From Nostoc sp. S4 (GTDB taxonomy: Bacteria; Cyanobacteriota; Cyanobacteriia; Cyanobacteriales; Nostocaceae): a stretch of 64,000 nt of DNA. Location: NCBI GenBank assembly GCA_029379225.1, contig JAQYWR010000033.1:29479-93478 (forward strand). The letters are read 5' to 3'. A program made the position numbers and the translations under genes. The notes beneath the pieces are model-generated. The model did no database searches. It saw only the letters and a program-made list of their open reading frames with translations, and was not told where the DNA came from. Shown one piece after another: positions 18,230-27,355 of the stretch; the stretch's first letter is position 1; each line of letters begins with the position of its first letter.

Positions 18230-18409
18230 ATGACCCAGGTTGTTCTAGGAGAAAATGAAGGAATAGACTCAGCTTTACGTCGGTTTAAACGCCAGGTTTC
18301 TAAAGCTGGCATATTGGCTGACGTAAAGTATCATCGGCACTTTGAAACACCGTTAGAAAAACGTAAACGTAAGGCAGTGGCAGCTAGACGCAAAAGACGC
18401 TTTAAATAA
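18230..18409 (+). CDS. rpsU: 30S ribosomal protein S21
   Basis: 59 residues from the ATG at 18230 (MTQVVLGENEGIDSALRRF), the usual start of cyanobacterial S21, with AAGG upstream. An in-frame ATG at 18197 would add 11 residues. The product has the S21 pattern: ALRRFKRQVSKAGI, HFETPLEKRKRK and a very basic C-terminus ending KRRFK. It binds the 30S platform near the anti-Shine-Dalgarno region. It is monocistronic here. Confidence 0.93.
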   Translation: MTQVVLGENEGIDSALRRFKRQVSKAGILADVKYHRHFETPLEKRKRKAVAARRKRRFK

Positions 18410-18456
18410 ACCTATTTGCTATGGTACTGACGTTGCTTGAGGTAATAACCTACGAT

Positions 18457-18495
18457 AGGCAACGATGCGTACGCATAGCCCGTCGTAGACATTGC
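18457..18495. repeat. Dispersed palindromic repeat (GTCTACGACGGGC family)
   Basis: This intergenic copy reads GGCAACGATGCGTACGCATA followed by GCCCGTCGTAGACATTGCC; the ends GGCAA/TTGCC are inverted. Related copies lie at 33807-33837 and 51645-51673, and one inside a coding region at 24271-24296. Confidence 0.75.
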
Positions 18496-18705
18496 CATTA
18501 TTCTTACAAAAATTAACTAAGATGTGCCGCACCTGAGGGTGTAGATGAGTCAGTTTACCTATGCACAGAGTGCGTAGGAGGTTTTTTTGGTTGGATGGAG
18601 CAAGCTAAAATCGCTGCCCATCAACCAAAATAAGCGCCCGAAGATGGAAAGATGGGGGAGATGAGCCAGATGAGGGAGAATAAATCCCAACTGTTAACTC
18701 CTAAC

Positions 18706-19341
18706 TCAGCACTGATTAATGGTGCGGCTATTACAAAGATTCATCGCCTTTTCTACTCCCTGCTTAAGGCTTAGTTCTACACATTCAACCACAAACTGAA
18801 GTACAAGAGACATCAGCTGATTTTCGCTAGCGGAAAATCGCCCCAGCACATGGGAGACAGCATCTGAATCATCATTATTAGCTACATCTTTGGGTTTACC
18901 AATACCGATTCGCAAACGGGGAAAATTCTGGGTATTTAAATGTGCGATCGCACTTTTCATTCCATTATGTCCCCCAGCCGAACCAGATAAGCGCAGACGA
19001 GTTTTTCCCAAAGGCAAATCCATATCGTCATAAATTATCAGCACCGATTCAGGTGGTAATTTATACCAATTTGTCACCGCTTGTATGGCTTGTCCGGAAC
19101 GATTCATATAAGTCAACGGCTTGAGCAAGCGAATTTTCCCTTTGCTTGGCGCTATACCCTCGCCATACTCTCCCTGAAACTTGCGATTTTCTGCTAGAGA
19201 AATGCGCCAAACACTACAGAGAGCTTCCACAGCCGCAAAACCGATATTATGGCGTGTTTGGTCGTACTTGCTTTCTGGATTCCCCAACCCGACAATTAGC
19301 TGGGGAATCACCAAAGCTGGTTGTGTAATAGCTTCTGTCAT
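18706..19341 (-). CDS. pth: Peptidyl-tRNA hydrolase
   Basis: 211 residues from the ATG at 19341 (MTEAITQPALVIPQL); an in-frame start 18 bases upstream is less likely. Signatures: LIVGLGNPESKYDQTRHNIGF with the catalytic His, LKPLTYMNRSG with the substrate-binding Asn, IIYDDMDLPLGKTRLR with the catalytic Asp, and GGHNGMKS. It releases peptides from peptidyl-tRNA to recycle tRNA. The next gene on this strand, tatA, lies about 260 bases upstream. Confidence 0.95.
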   Translation of the reverse strand: MTEAITQPALVIPQLIVGLGNPESKYDQTRHNIGFAAVEALCSVWRISLAENRKFQGEYGEGIAPSKGKIRLLKPLTYMNRSGQAIQAVTNWYKLPPESVLIIYDDMDLPLGKTRLRLSGSAGGHNGMKSAIAHLNTQNFPRLRIGIGKPKDVANNDDSDAVSHVLGRFSASENQLMSLVLQFVVECVELSLKQGVEKAMNLCNSRTINQC

Positions 19342-19598
19342 TTTGCTATATTCAATCAATTTTAGATTTTAGATTTGCGATAGCTAGCTCACGCCTAGTC
19401 TGTGAGGATTTTTTGGATTGAAACAGACCACAAGGATAGATAGCTTAGTAATTTTAGATTAGCGGTAGTGTAACGCCGAAACCAGCGTCTTTTAGATTTC
19501 CACGAGACGTTGCTTTCAACCGTAAAACAATCTAAAATTCAAGTTGTGCTGTCAGCGCACCTTTGGTGCGACCTAAAATCCAAAATGAGTATCTTCTC

Positions 19599-19871
19599 CT
19601 AGCCAACTTGGGAAGAACTAGCAGTATCGTGCTGTGATTTAGCAGGTTCAATTTGCTTAGGTTCCAATTCAGCAGTAGTTTTCACAGTTTCTTCTAACTG
19701 TTCGGCTTCTTTTTGAAACTCGGTCTGAAACTCCTTAGAAGCTTCTTGAAAACTGCGAATTGTTTTCCCCACACTCCGGCCAATCTCAGGTAACTTCTTG
19801 GGTCCAAAGATTAATAGTGCCACTACCATAATTACAGCCATTTCCGGCAGACCGATACCAAATATATTCAT
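19599..19871 (-). CDS. tatA: Twin-arginine translocase TatA/E subunit
   Basis: 90 residues from the ATG at 19871, which has GGAG eight bases upstream; a longer frame adds a meaningless leader. Layout: a short hydrophobic N-terminal segment (LPEMAVIMVVALLIFG), the FGPKKLPEIGRSVGK hinge and amphipathic helix, then a charged coiled and disordered tail. It forms the pore-like component of the Tat pathway for folded proteins in thylakoid or plasma membrane. psbH lies just upstream on the same strand, with a terminator between them. Confidence 0.93.
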   Translation of the reverse strand: MNIFGIGLPEMAVIMVVALLIFGPKKLPEIGRSVGKTIRSFQEASKEFQTEFQKEAEQLEETVKTTAELEPKQIEPAKSQHDTASSSQVG

Positions 19872-19961
19872 TTTTGATCTCCGATAAACTATAAAACCAC
19901 TACATAGACTCACATATTATTATGTAGTCTATTCAATAGTTAGCGTGCATTGATAGTTGAC

Positions 19962-19984
19962 AAAAAAACCCGGACTAGCCGGGT
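19962..19984 (-). terminator. Rho-independent terminator of psbH
   Basis: Read on the minus strand, ACCCGG-CTAGT-CCGGGT forms a six-base GC-rich stem with a five-base loop (19968-19984), followed directly by seven Ts (19962-19968). It lies about 40 bases after the psbH stop and separates it from tatA. Confidence 0.88.
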
Positions 19985-20026
19985 AGTGAGTTCACTTGTT
20001 ATCCAAACTAGATAACTCCGTATCTA

Positions 20027-20230
20027 TTAGCGTCCTAGACTCCGCCAATCAACAAATACATCCTGAACCAAGATTGTTTTATTGTAAAGTTGCAGAATAA
20101 TCAGCAGAAACACAAAAAACAGCAACATAAAAACAGCCATTACAGGGGTAGTACCCCAACCTGGAGCCACCTTCCCATACTCAGAGTTCAGGGGTTTCAG
20201 GATATCTCCCAACCTAGTCCTTTGTGCCAT
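20027..20230 (-). CDS. psbH: Photosystem II phosphoprotein-type subunit H
   Basis: 67 residues, as in cyanobacteria. MAQRTRLGDILKPLNSEYGK leads into one membrane helix (MAVFMLLFFVFLLIILQLY) and a lumenal tail ending DWRSLGR. PsbH is a single-span subunit of the photosystem II core needed for bicarbonate/QB-side stability and assembly. It is divergent from psbN, the usual cyanobacterial arrangement, and is followed by a strong terminator. Confidence 0.96.
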   Translation of the reverse strand: MAQRTRLGDILKPLNSEYGKVAPGWGTTPVMAVFMLLFFVFLLIILQLYNKTILVQDVFVDWRSLGR

Positions 20231-20315
20231 AGTTCACCTAAGATTACTTGCCAAAGCTTTTTTTAATCTTCTGTAATATTCTATAAGAATAGCACTCATA
20301 ATCAATCTTTAAATT

Positions 20316-20447
20316 ATGGAACCCGCAATAGTTCTTAGCATTTCTTTCTGCGCCGTCTTAATAACCATTACAGCCTATGGAATTTACACTTCCTTTGGCC
20401 CTCCCAGCAAGCAGTTGAGCGATCCTTTTGAAGATCACGAAGACTAG
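20316..20447 (+). CDS. psbN: PsbN, photosystem II assembly protein
   Basis: A 43-residue frame starting with ATG at 20316 and stopping with TAG at 20445-20447. MEPAIVLSISFCAVLITITA is a single membrane segment followed by YGIYTSFGPPSKQLSDPFE. This is the conserved PsbN pattern; it aids photosystem II assembly rather than being a core subunit. It is divergent from psbH with an 85-base shared promoter region. Confidence 0.94.
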   Translation: MEPAIVLSISFCAVLITITAYGIYTSFGPPSKQLSDPFEDHED

Positions 20448-20536
20448 GTAGAGTCATTTGTCAATAGTCATTTATCAGTGGAAAATCACAACTGACCACA
20501 AAAAAGTGACTTCCAAATAGAAAAGTATTTCTTGTA

Positions 20537-20583
20537 AGATGGGTGTCTCGCCCGCCAATAACCAAAGGCGGACAAGATGCTCA
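20537..20583. repeat. Dispersed intergenic repeat, copy 2
   Basis: This copy is inverted relative to 7987-8045 (GGGTGTCTCGCCCGCCAATA then CCAAAGGCGGACAAGATG). It lies between psbN and the alpha-mannosidase gene. It is not coding. Confidence 0.75.
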
Positions 20584-20621
20584 CTTCATAAGATTAGATA
20601 ATTTAGCAATCCTTTAGTGGC

Positions 20622-23600
20622 TTACCCAAACTTGGGATTAATCGCTGGTATCACCTTGAAGCTAGCGATTTTCCAAGGCTGTATTGTTAAGATTTGTTGC
20701 TCAGATGAGAATTCACCAGCAGCAGTAGGAGAACGTTCTAACAAATCTACCGTATTTCCTAGACTCATTTCTAAATCGCTTTGCAAAGATAACTCTGCTG
20801 TTTCTCCGTGACATTCATAACACCGCAGAATTAATTGCTGTGGGTTATCTTCTGCTGGCTTCAAAGCCATCAAAATAAGATTTTGAGATGATAAATCTAA
20901 AAAACTTGCTGAATGTTGACTGTTAAGTGTTAACTGTTGACTGGGGAGTGGGTTGAGTATCACTTGTAAGGGTACATTCAATTCATAGCCACGCTGCACT
21001 GTATGGGCTGCTTCCCAGCTACTTGCGTGGGGATATAAGGCATACGTAAATTCATGCAAACCCCGGTCAGCCTCTGGGTCTGGCCAATTGGGACTACGTA
21101 GCAGTGTCAGGCGTAATTGATTGGCTTTGGCGTCGTAACCATATTTACAATCATTTAGCAAACTGATACCGTATAAACCCTCGTTTGTCTCTCCTGTTAA
21201 ATCAGCCCAACGCAAGGCAGAGACTTCCCATTTTGCTTGTTCTGCGGGGGTTTGCGGTTTAGTTGTCCGGCGAATTGCGCTACAGGGAATTTCGTAGGTA
21301 GCAAAGTCTGCTTCAATGTTGAGAGGAAAAGCAGCTTTCACTAATACCTGATTTTCTCGCCAGTTAACCCTAGAGGAAATTTTTAGTACAGGCGAATCGG
21401 CTTGGAGAATATAATCTTGGCAGAATTCTGATTCGCCCAACTGACGAACTACGCGCAAACGATTTTCTACCGCACCTTGTTCTACCCACTCAATAGATAG
21501 AAGATTTGTTGGGGGTAAGGGATGCTGGCTGTAATTGGGGTCTATATTCCAAGCATCCCAATATTGACCGCTGTCTTTAAAAGCTTGTAGTTGATTCCCC
21601 GCACCACTCAAAATTTCGCGTTGATAAGTTTTGTGAATAACACTTGATAAATCTCCTGTGTCAGGATTGACAATAACTCGGAGGAATTCATTTTCTAAAA
21701 CCCATTCTGGGGATGAGGGGGATGAGGGGGATGAGGGGGATGAGGGGGATGAAGGAGAAAGCCAAAAGAGACGGTAGCCTACAGGTGGGATGTCGGCGGC
21801 GAGAAATAGTAGGGTGGATGGTTGAGATAATTGGGAGATAAGCAGTTTGCCAGAAGCGTCATAAATCTGCCATTGTTGGCTAGTTATTGCTGGTGTAGGT
21901 AAGGTAATAGAAACTACCTCAGAACGCTGCCAATTAAGAGAATTAAAAATGAAAATAGGTAAACTATTAGGCTTTGGTGGTTGTGGTAGGGTAATGTGAG
22001 ATGCGATCGCCAGCAATGATTCCTGTAATATTTTCGTTCCCACTGCTTCGATTTGTTGCCATTGAGGCAAAGCATCCTGATAAACTTCGGTAATGGAAGA
22101 ACCAGGCAAAATATCGTGAAACTGTTGAAATAATAGCTGTTTCCATGCTGCTTCAATTTCCGCTTTGGGATAAGTCACCTCACAGGTGATGTTTGCCAAA
22201 GTTGCAAATAGTTCAGCTTCATACAACAAAACTTCACAACGCCGATTCTGGCGTTTTTGATCTGCGTGGGTAGTGTAGCAACCGCGATGGAATTCGAGGT
22301 ATAATTCGTCGTTCCAAGTGGGGAAACAAGAGGACGCAGGGACATTTTCATTCTCCGCGTCCTTTTGTTTCCCCCTCTTTGTGTCTTCTTCACGGATTTG
22401 CTGTAAATACTTTTCGGCAGTGGTAAATTCTAAGTCTGGGAAGAATGGTGACTTTTGCCAGCGTTGGGCGGTTTCTAACATATCACGGGTGGGGCCGCCG
22501 CCGTGGTCGCCGACACCGGGAAGCCAGAGAGAATCTAGTAAATCAGTTTGGCTTTGCCACTCTAGAGCGTATGATGCCATTTTAATTGGGTCGATCGCTT
22601 CACCGATGCGTGCAGACATCAAACTCAAGACTTGGCTACCATCAGGCGATCGCCACCAAAAAGCACCATAATCAAATTTAGTAGTATCATTCCAGCATAA
22701 CTTTTGGGTGACAAAATACTCAATTCCGGCGTTGGCGAAAAACTGCGGTAAAGTTGCACAAAAACCAAAAGAATCTGGAACCCAGACCACAGTCGAAAGT
22801 TTGCCAAATTTTGTTTGTACGTATCGCTGACCATACAATAGCTGACGCACAATCGATTCACCAGCAATTAAGTTCAGTTCCGGTTCTACCCACATTCCGC
22901 CGACAACTTCCCAACGTCTGGCTGCTACTTGTGCTTGAATTTCGCTAAATAAATCTGGGCGATGTTCTTCAATCCAAGCATAAAGCGCCGGAGTCGAATG
23001 ACAGAAAATTAACTCTGGAAAATCTGCTTGCAACTTCAAAACCGATGCAAAAGTGTTTTGGGCTGCATTCCAAGTTTCACTTACAGGCCATAACCATGCT
23101 AAATCTAGATGAGCATGACCCAGTAAGTAGATTTTAGATTTAAGATCCCTCCAACCCCCCTTCAAATAGGGCGGTAATATTTCAGAGTGAATCAAGTTTT
23201 GCCTTAATGACTTTACCAATTCCGGCTTTTCATCTGGGCGGTTAGTTACCTCTTTCACCGTCTTTGCCAAAACATCCAACTTGTCTGGTGCAAAGTTTTG
23301 CAAATAAAGTTGCAATACAGCCAACTCATCAGCCACAAAACCCGGATCGGGATTATTATCATCATTAGACTCATAAATAAGGAGCGATCGCACTAAAGCA
23401 CCATCACAATGTCCTGGACTCACTAAGCGCACAGTCACAATAAATTCTTCCCCTGATGTTACCGCGCGACTCAAAAGCACTCTCGGCGAAGAATCAAATA
23501 AATCTCCCTCCAGCACTAACTCCCCATTCAGATAAATTTTGGCAGAATCAGCCCACCAAACTAACGCCAGGTGCAAAGATAAACCAGTTAAAGGATAACC

Positions 23601-23846
23601 CTCTAAATTTTGGGGAATCACCAATTTTTGCATTAGCCATAGTACTTTTTTTCCGCCTGTCCAAGCAATATGGTCTTTAGCATTCAACTGCACAGTTTGC
23701 CAATCTGAAGCTGCAACATCACTAATTATTTCCTCAGATTCTCTGTATAACCAGCTAGACTGAAGATTAATTTGAGAAAAAGAGCGTAGTTGCTCAATGG
23801 CTTGTGAGATTAAATCGGTCTGGGATTGAGAGATAATTTGGCTCAT
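20622..23846 (-). CDS. Alpha-mannosidase, glycoside hydrolase family 38
   Basis: About 1074 residues from the ATG at 23846; an upstream start at 23912 is possible. GH38 signatures: LLGHAHLDLAWLWPVSETW (zinc ligands His and Asp), VVWVPDSFGFCATLPQ with the nucleophile Asp region, WLPGVGDHGGGPTRDML, and EFHRGCYTTHADQKRQNR. A central helical domain and C-terminal beta domains follow. It probably trims alpha-mannosides of exo- or endogenous glycans in the cytoplasm, as no signal peptide was seen. Two stretches look inserted: a Pro-Ser repeat (bases about 21712-21760, nine-base units) and a Lys/Glu-rich stretch (about 22324-22390) made of intergenic-type repeat DNA. Confidence 0.93.
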   Translation of the reverse strand: MSQIISQSQTDLISQAIEQLRSFSQINLQSSWLYRESEEIISDVAASDWQTVQLNAKDHIAWTGGKKVLWLMQKLVIPQNLEGYPLTGLSLHLALVWWADSAKIYLNGELVLEGDLFDSSPRVLLSRAVTSGEEFIVTVRLVSPGHCDGALVRSLLIYESNDDNNPDPGFVADELAVLQLYLQNFAPDKLDVLAKTVKEVTNRPDEKPELVKSLRQNLIHSEILPPYLKGGWRDLKSKIYLLGHAHLDLAWLWPVSETWNAAQNTFASVLKLQADFPELIFCHSTPALYAWIEEHRPDLFSEIQAQVAARRWEVVGGMWVEPELNLIAGESIVRQLLYGQRYVQTKFGKLSTVVWVPDSFGFCATLPQFFANAGIEYFVTQKLCWNDTTKFDYGAFWWRSPDGSQVLSLMSARIGEAIDPIKMASYALEWQSQTDLLDSLWLPGVGDHGGGPTRDMLETAQRWQKSPFFPDLEFTTAEKYLQQIREEDTKRGKQKDAENENVPASSCFPTWNDELYLEFHRGCYTTHADQKRQNRRCEVLLYEAELFATLANITCEVTYPKAEIEAAWKQLLFQQFHDILPGSSITEVYQDALPQWQQIEAVGTKILQESLLAIASHITLPQPPKPNSLPIFIFNSLNWQRSEVVSITLPTPAITSQQWQIYDASGKLLISQLSQPSTLLFLAADIPPVGYRLFWLSPSSPSSPSSPSSPSSPEWVLENEFLRVIVNPDTGDLSSVIHKTYQREILSGAGNQLQAFKDSGQYWDAWNIDPNYSQHPLPPTNLLSIEWVEQGAVENRLRVVRQLGESEFCQDYILQADSPVLKISSRVNWRENQVLVKAAFPLNIEADFATYEIPCSAIRRTTKPQTPAEQAKWEVSALRWADLTGETNEGLYGISLLNDCKYGYDAKANQLRLTLLRSPNWPDPEADRGLHEFTYALYPHASSWEAAHTVQRGYELNVPLQVILNPLPSQQLTLNSQHSASFLDLSSQNLILMALKPAEDNPQQLILRCYECHGETAELSLQSDLEMSLGNTVDLLERSPTAAGEFSSEQQILTIQPWKIASFKVIPAINPKFG

Positions 23847-23946
23847 ATTTTCGCTAAAATGAGGGCACACAATCATTAACAGTTTGTGATTTTTATTTGG
23901 CGGGAGTCTCACAACTAAACAAGACTCAAACTCAAAAATTACTACT

Positions 23947-25608
23947 ATGGCTTCTGGTTCTTCTAGTCATTATCAAAGCAGACTATTTAATTTTGTTCGA
24001 CAGCAATCTCGGCGGTTGACACATCAGTGGGAAGACACCTTCCGGCATTTGCAAGTTGCTACTAAGTGGGGTGTAGAATTACTACTTTATCCAGTGTATC
24101 TACTGTTTCGCTCATCTGAATCCGATTCTAAAACGCTACGTAGCCAAGAAGCACAATCTACGCTCCAGTTACCATCCTCTGATACCGATTTTCAACCGGA
24201 AACTTATTTAAATGTTGATACTCCCATTGAACATGTATTAGAGACAGTTTATTATCTGTCATCTCCAGAGGCGATGTCTACGGGCTATACCTACGCTACT
24301 CCTGAGAAAACCTCTAAACCTTTCAATCCTTTGAGTTTTTTAAGAGTTTTTTGGCAAAAACCTATCTCGAAGAACTCAACAAATAATACTAATATTATTC
24401 ATTCCTCAACTATTACAGACAATTTTGCTATCGAATCTTCACATTCAGAAAATGCTCTTAAACAGCATCTTGCAATCATCCAGGGAATCGCAACAAATTT
24501 ACTGAATCGAAATTTGGTACTTGTCACGACTGAGAATGAAATTCTCGATATTTTGACACCCGATCAGCAGGCAAAATTAGAAGACCGAATTATTAGCGAA
24601 GTTAGTGATTACTGGCAGTATTGGCGATTGGCTGAAGCTAGAAAACAAAAAGAATTATTCCCAAAAATTGACAGTTTATTGGCAAAACTTACTGGAGAGA
24701 ATCCAGCTAAGATTCCAATTTTAGCTGAGGCAATATCAAATAAATTACCTGAATCCAATAAATTGTTAACATTTTTAGATGTAGCTATTGCCAAATTAGA
24801 ATCAAATGCTTTAGTACCCGTTCAACAACGTAGCCAAGAAATTGTCCAAGCTGCCCAAAATCAGTTAAATATATTTCTTTATCGAAAAGAACAGTTACCT
24901 GCTAAAGGAGAAATTGCAGTCACGCCTGATGATTTAAAAACTTCTACACGGAATTTTCAGGCTATAATTGAAGCGGCACTTAATTACTTTTTTGGTGTTG
25001 GTAATAGAAAAAAACTTAACCAAACAACCACTGATGAACAGCCAAATAAAATATTATCTAGTTACCCGACAAAAGCTTTATCTGAAAGCCCTAAGTTGCA
25101 AAACCAAGATTTAACAGACGATCCTTGGTTAACATGGAATGATTTGTTTGGTAACACCGATACGGTTACTGAAAAGTCAGTTACACTTTCTGAAAACACA
25201 ACTCCTGCTCTAGCTTCAAGTTTATCAGCAAAACTTTCTTGGTCAAAGAATTTAACTCTACAACAGCCGAAAGCAAAGTCTAGTTTAGTACAAAGGAAAA
25301 AAACAAGTCGTCATCTCGCCTTTGTTTCCAAAACATCTGCAAAAGTTACTGCTGTTCAACAAACTCAAGCAGCCATTTTGCAATCTGATAGCGAAACTCA
25401 TAAAGGAGAAATTTTTCAACAGCAATTTTCTCAAAGCACTGAAGTTGAAGCACAGCCAGACTGGATAGAAATCAAAGCAACTGTAACAGGTTATGAGAAG
25501 CACCCTCTAGAGAAAATTCTGGAATGGCTCGATTATGTTATGCTTTGGTTAGAAGAAATATTTGTAAAAATTTTTCAGTCATTACAAAGAGTGTGGCAAG
25601 CTAAATAA
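23947..25608 (+). CDS. Unknown 553-residue protein with an internal repeat-derived stretch
   Basis: No family was recognised. The N-terminus is basic and aromatic (SRLFNFVRQQSRRLTHQWED) with an apolar stretch VELLLYPVYLLF (residues about 42-53). The middle is helical and charged, the region 350-470 is Ser/Thr/Gln-rich and likely disordered, and the end is an acidic/aromatic amphipathic segment (HPLEKILEWLDYVMLWLEEIF). Residues about 109-118 are encoded by a copy of the dispersed GTCTACG...CTACGC repeat (24271-24296). The end helix and apolar start suggest membrane association. It is divergent from the alpha-mannosidase, with a 100-base gap. Confidence 0.75.
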   Translation: MASGSSSHYQSRLFNFVRQQSRRLTHQWEDTFRHLQVATKWGVELLLYPVYLLFRSSESDSKTLRSQEAQSTLQLPSSDTDFQPETYLNVDTPIEHVLETVYYLSSPEAMSTGYTYATPEKTSKPFNPLSFLRVFWQKPISKNSTNNTNIIHSSTITDNFAIESSHSENALKQHLAIIQGIATNLLNRNLVLVTTENEILDILTPDQQAKLEDRIISEVSDYWQYWRLAEARKQKELFPKIDSLLAKLTGENPAKIPILAEAISNKLPESNKLLTFLDVAIAKLESNALVPVQQRSQEIVQAAQNQLNIFLYRKEQLPAKGEIAVTPDDLKTSTRNFQAIIEAALNYFFGVGNRKKLNQTTTDEQPNKILSSYPTKALSESPKLQNQDLTDDPWLTWNDLFGNTDTVTEKSVTLSENTTPALASSLSAKLSWSKNLTLQQPKAKSSLVQRKKTSRHLAFVSKTSAKVTAVQQTQAAILQSDSETHKGEIFQQQFSQSTEVEAQPDWIEIKATVTGYEKHPLEKILEWLDYVMLWLEEIFVKIFQSLQRVWQAK

Positions 25609-25777
25609 AAAATCGTGATTCGTAATTAATAAATTCAGATTTCATGAGGGTTTTAGGTTTAAATTTGTCGCTCTAATTTCGATTGTTAGTATAAACTGGT
25701 AAGCATTAAACTTTCAAAAAATCGATAATTGAGGTTTTAAATTTTGAATTGTTTAGTGTTATTGGTGGTTTACTGAA

Positions 25778-26074
25778 GTGAAAATTATTGTTTACTGTAA
25801 ATATTTCAATTTCAAAAATCCACTAGATAAACCAAAAATTGAAACGTTTGTAGTGGATGTGTCTCAAATTCCTCAAGTGGGTGAAACAATTGTAGTCGAA
25901 AGAATTTCACCCCAAAAGCAGTTTGTAATTATTTTTGAGTACATAGTTACAGCAGTTCAATTTAATGCTTCTAAAAAATCGGCTGATTCAGCAGATGCTC
26001 AAGTAAGCGCATTTTTAAACCACTGTTGGGAAGGAACATCAAATTTCAAAATTACGAACTTTTTAGAAAAATAA
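25778..26074 (+). CDS. Unknown 98-residue protein
   Basis: It starts with GTG at 25778 (VKIIVYCKYFNF) and is compact, with alternating beta-like stretches (FVVDVSQIPQVGETIVVERI, FVIIFEYIVTAVQF) and a final short helix. No family was recognised. It ends four bases before the convergent acyltransferase gene. The composition looks like a real folded protein. Confidence 0.6.
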   Translation: MKIIVYCKYFNFKNPLDKPKIETFVVDVSQIPQVGETIVVERISPQKQFVIIFEYIVTAVQFNASKKSADSADAQVSAFLNHCWEGTSNFKITNFLEK

Positions 26075-26078
26075 TTTG

Positions 26079-27128
26079 TTACCACAACATGTGATTGAGG
26101 AAATAACGTAACAGTTTAAAGCCTGTTGGTTCCTGATAATTAGTTGGTAACAAAGCAAGCATTGCTTTTTGTAGAGTTTCCAAAGCTACATTTACTTCTT
26201 GTCGCTTTGGTCTAGTTGTTGAGGCAAAGTGTAACGGTTCACCCACTTTTACAGTTAACTTTTTTCCTAAATATAGGTCATGAGTTCCAATTACCGCAAC
26301 TGGAATAATTGGTACGTTAGCACGCAAGGCATAAATTATCGTCCCACGCTTTAACGGCAGATGCAATTGAGCCTCAGTGGTTCCCAATCGTCCTTCAGGA
26401 AAGATAATCATCCCATCGCCACGAGCCAAAATTGCAAGAATAATCCGGTCTATCTGGCGCAATGTCTGTATATCTTCCCCTGTGGCTACTGTCTGTTCAA
26501 TTGCTGCGGCTAGGCCAACTAAATCTTCTCTTCCGGCTTTAGCGGCTTTGATGACAGCTACTTCTTCTTTCCACACCCGTTTTAAAGGAATTACACCTCC
26601 TGTAAAACCGAGAATGAAGCGCTTCCACCACTTATTATAAAGAGTACGAGCGTCGCCCAAGATGTAGTAACACGGTTGGGTGGGAAGTTCGGCTAACAAA
26701 AGTAATGGATCGATATGGTGGAGATGGTTAACTGCTAAGATTGCTGGTTGCTGAGGTATCCTTTCGAGGTGTTCAACCCGGACTCGGAAAAGAGTATGAA
26801 TAAACGATCGCATAACAAACCGACGCAGCCAAGGATTAACTCTCGGTTGAGAATCCTGTTGATTAATGGCTTGAAGACGATTGAGAGTTTCCTCAACAAT
26901 CTGGCGAACAGCACCATCGCCAGCCGCAGCTATACCCTCTTTTACTCGCTGGATGCTAGCATCAGTCAGTAATGGAATTTCTAATTGTCTACTATCTTCC
27001 TGCTGATGAGTGGATTTTGAGTCAGGTGTTTTTTCATTGGTATGAACTTGGGAAGTTACCCCATCAGCTAGGTCTTCCCGAACAGAGTCGCCAGAAGAAC
27101 TTTCGGATTGCAACCTCTTTGAATTCAT
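26079..27128 (-). CDS. 1-acyl-sn-glycerol-3-phosphate acyltransferase-like (PlsC)
   Basis: About 349 residues from the ATG at 27128. A non-conserved hydrophilic N-terminus of about 95 residues precedes the acyltransferase domain. That domain has the catalytic AVNHLHHID (H-x4-D), GGVIPLKR, the substrate-binding FPEGRLG and VPIIPVAVIGT. It would acylate lysophosphatidate or a related glycerolipid at the membrane. The long N-terminal extension is unusual for a housekeeping PlsC. The monoacylglycerol lipase-like gene next door, divergent, suggests a lipid-turnover context. Confidence 0.87.
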   Translation of the reverse strand: MNSKRLQSESSSGDSVREDLADGVTSQVHTNEKTPDSKSTHQQEDSRQLEIPLLTDASIQRVKEGIAAAGDGAVRQIVEETLNRLQAINQQDSQPRVNPWLRRFVMRSFIHTLFRVRVEHLERIPQQPAILAVNHLHHIDPLLLLAELPTQPCYYILGDARTLYNKWWKRFILGFTGGVIPLKRVWKEEVAVIKAAKAGREDLVGLAAAIEQTVATGEDIQTLRQIDRIILAILARGDGMIIFPEGRLGTTEAQLHLPLKRGTIIYALRANVPIIPVAVIGTHDLYLGKKLTVKVGEPLHFASTTRPKRQEVNVALETLQKAMLALLPTNYQEPTGFKLLRYFLNHMLW

Positions 27129-27355
27129 AAACAAATCATAGTTCTTGTTCGCCTAGTATAAAACAACCCGCAGTTATAAGGTGGGATTGGGAGTGTTGAC
27201 TGTTGAGTAAGTCCTGTATAATTCTCTCCAATCTGCAATCCCCAGTAGCCAGTGTTTAATAAGCAGTAATTATTGCCAAGTTGGAAGCAATTTTCTTTAC
27301 AATGTACCTTAATAAGTTAGTCAGAAAATGAGAAAAGGCGTAACAAATTAATCTG

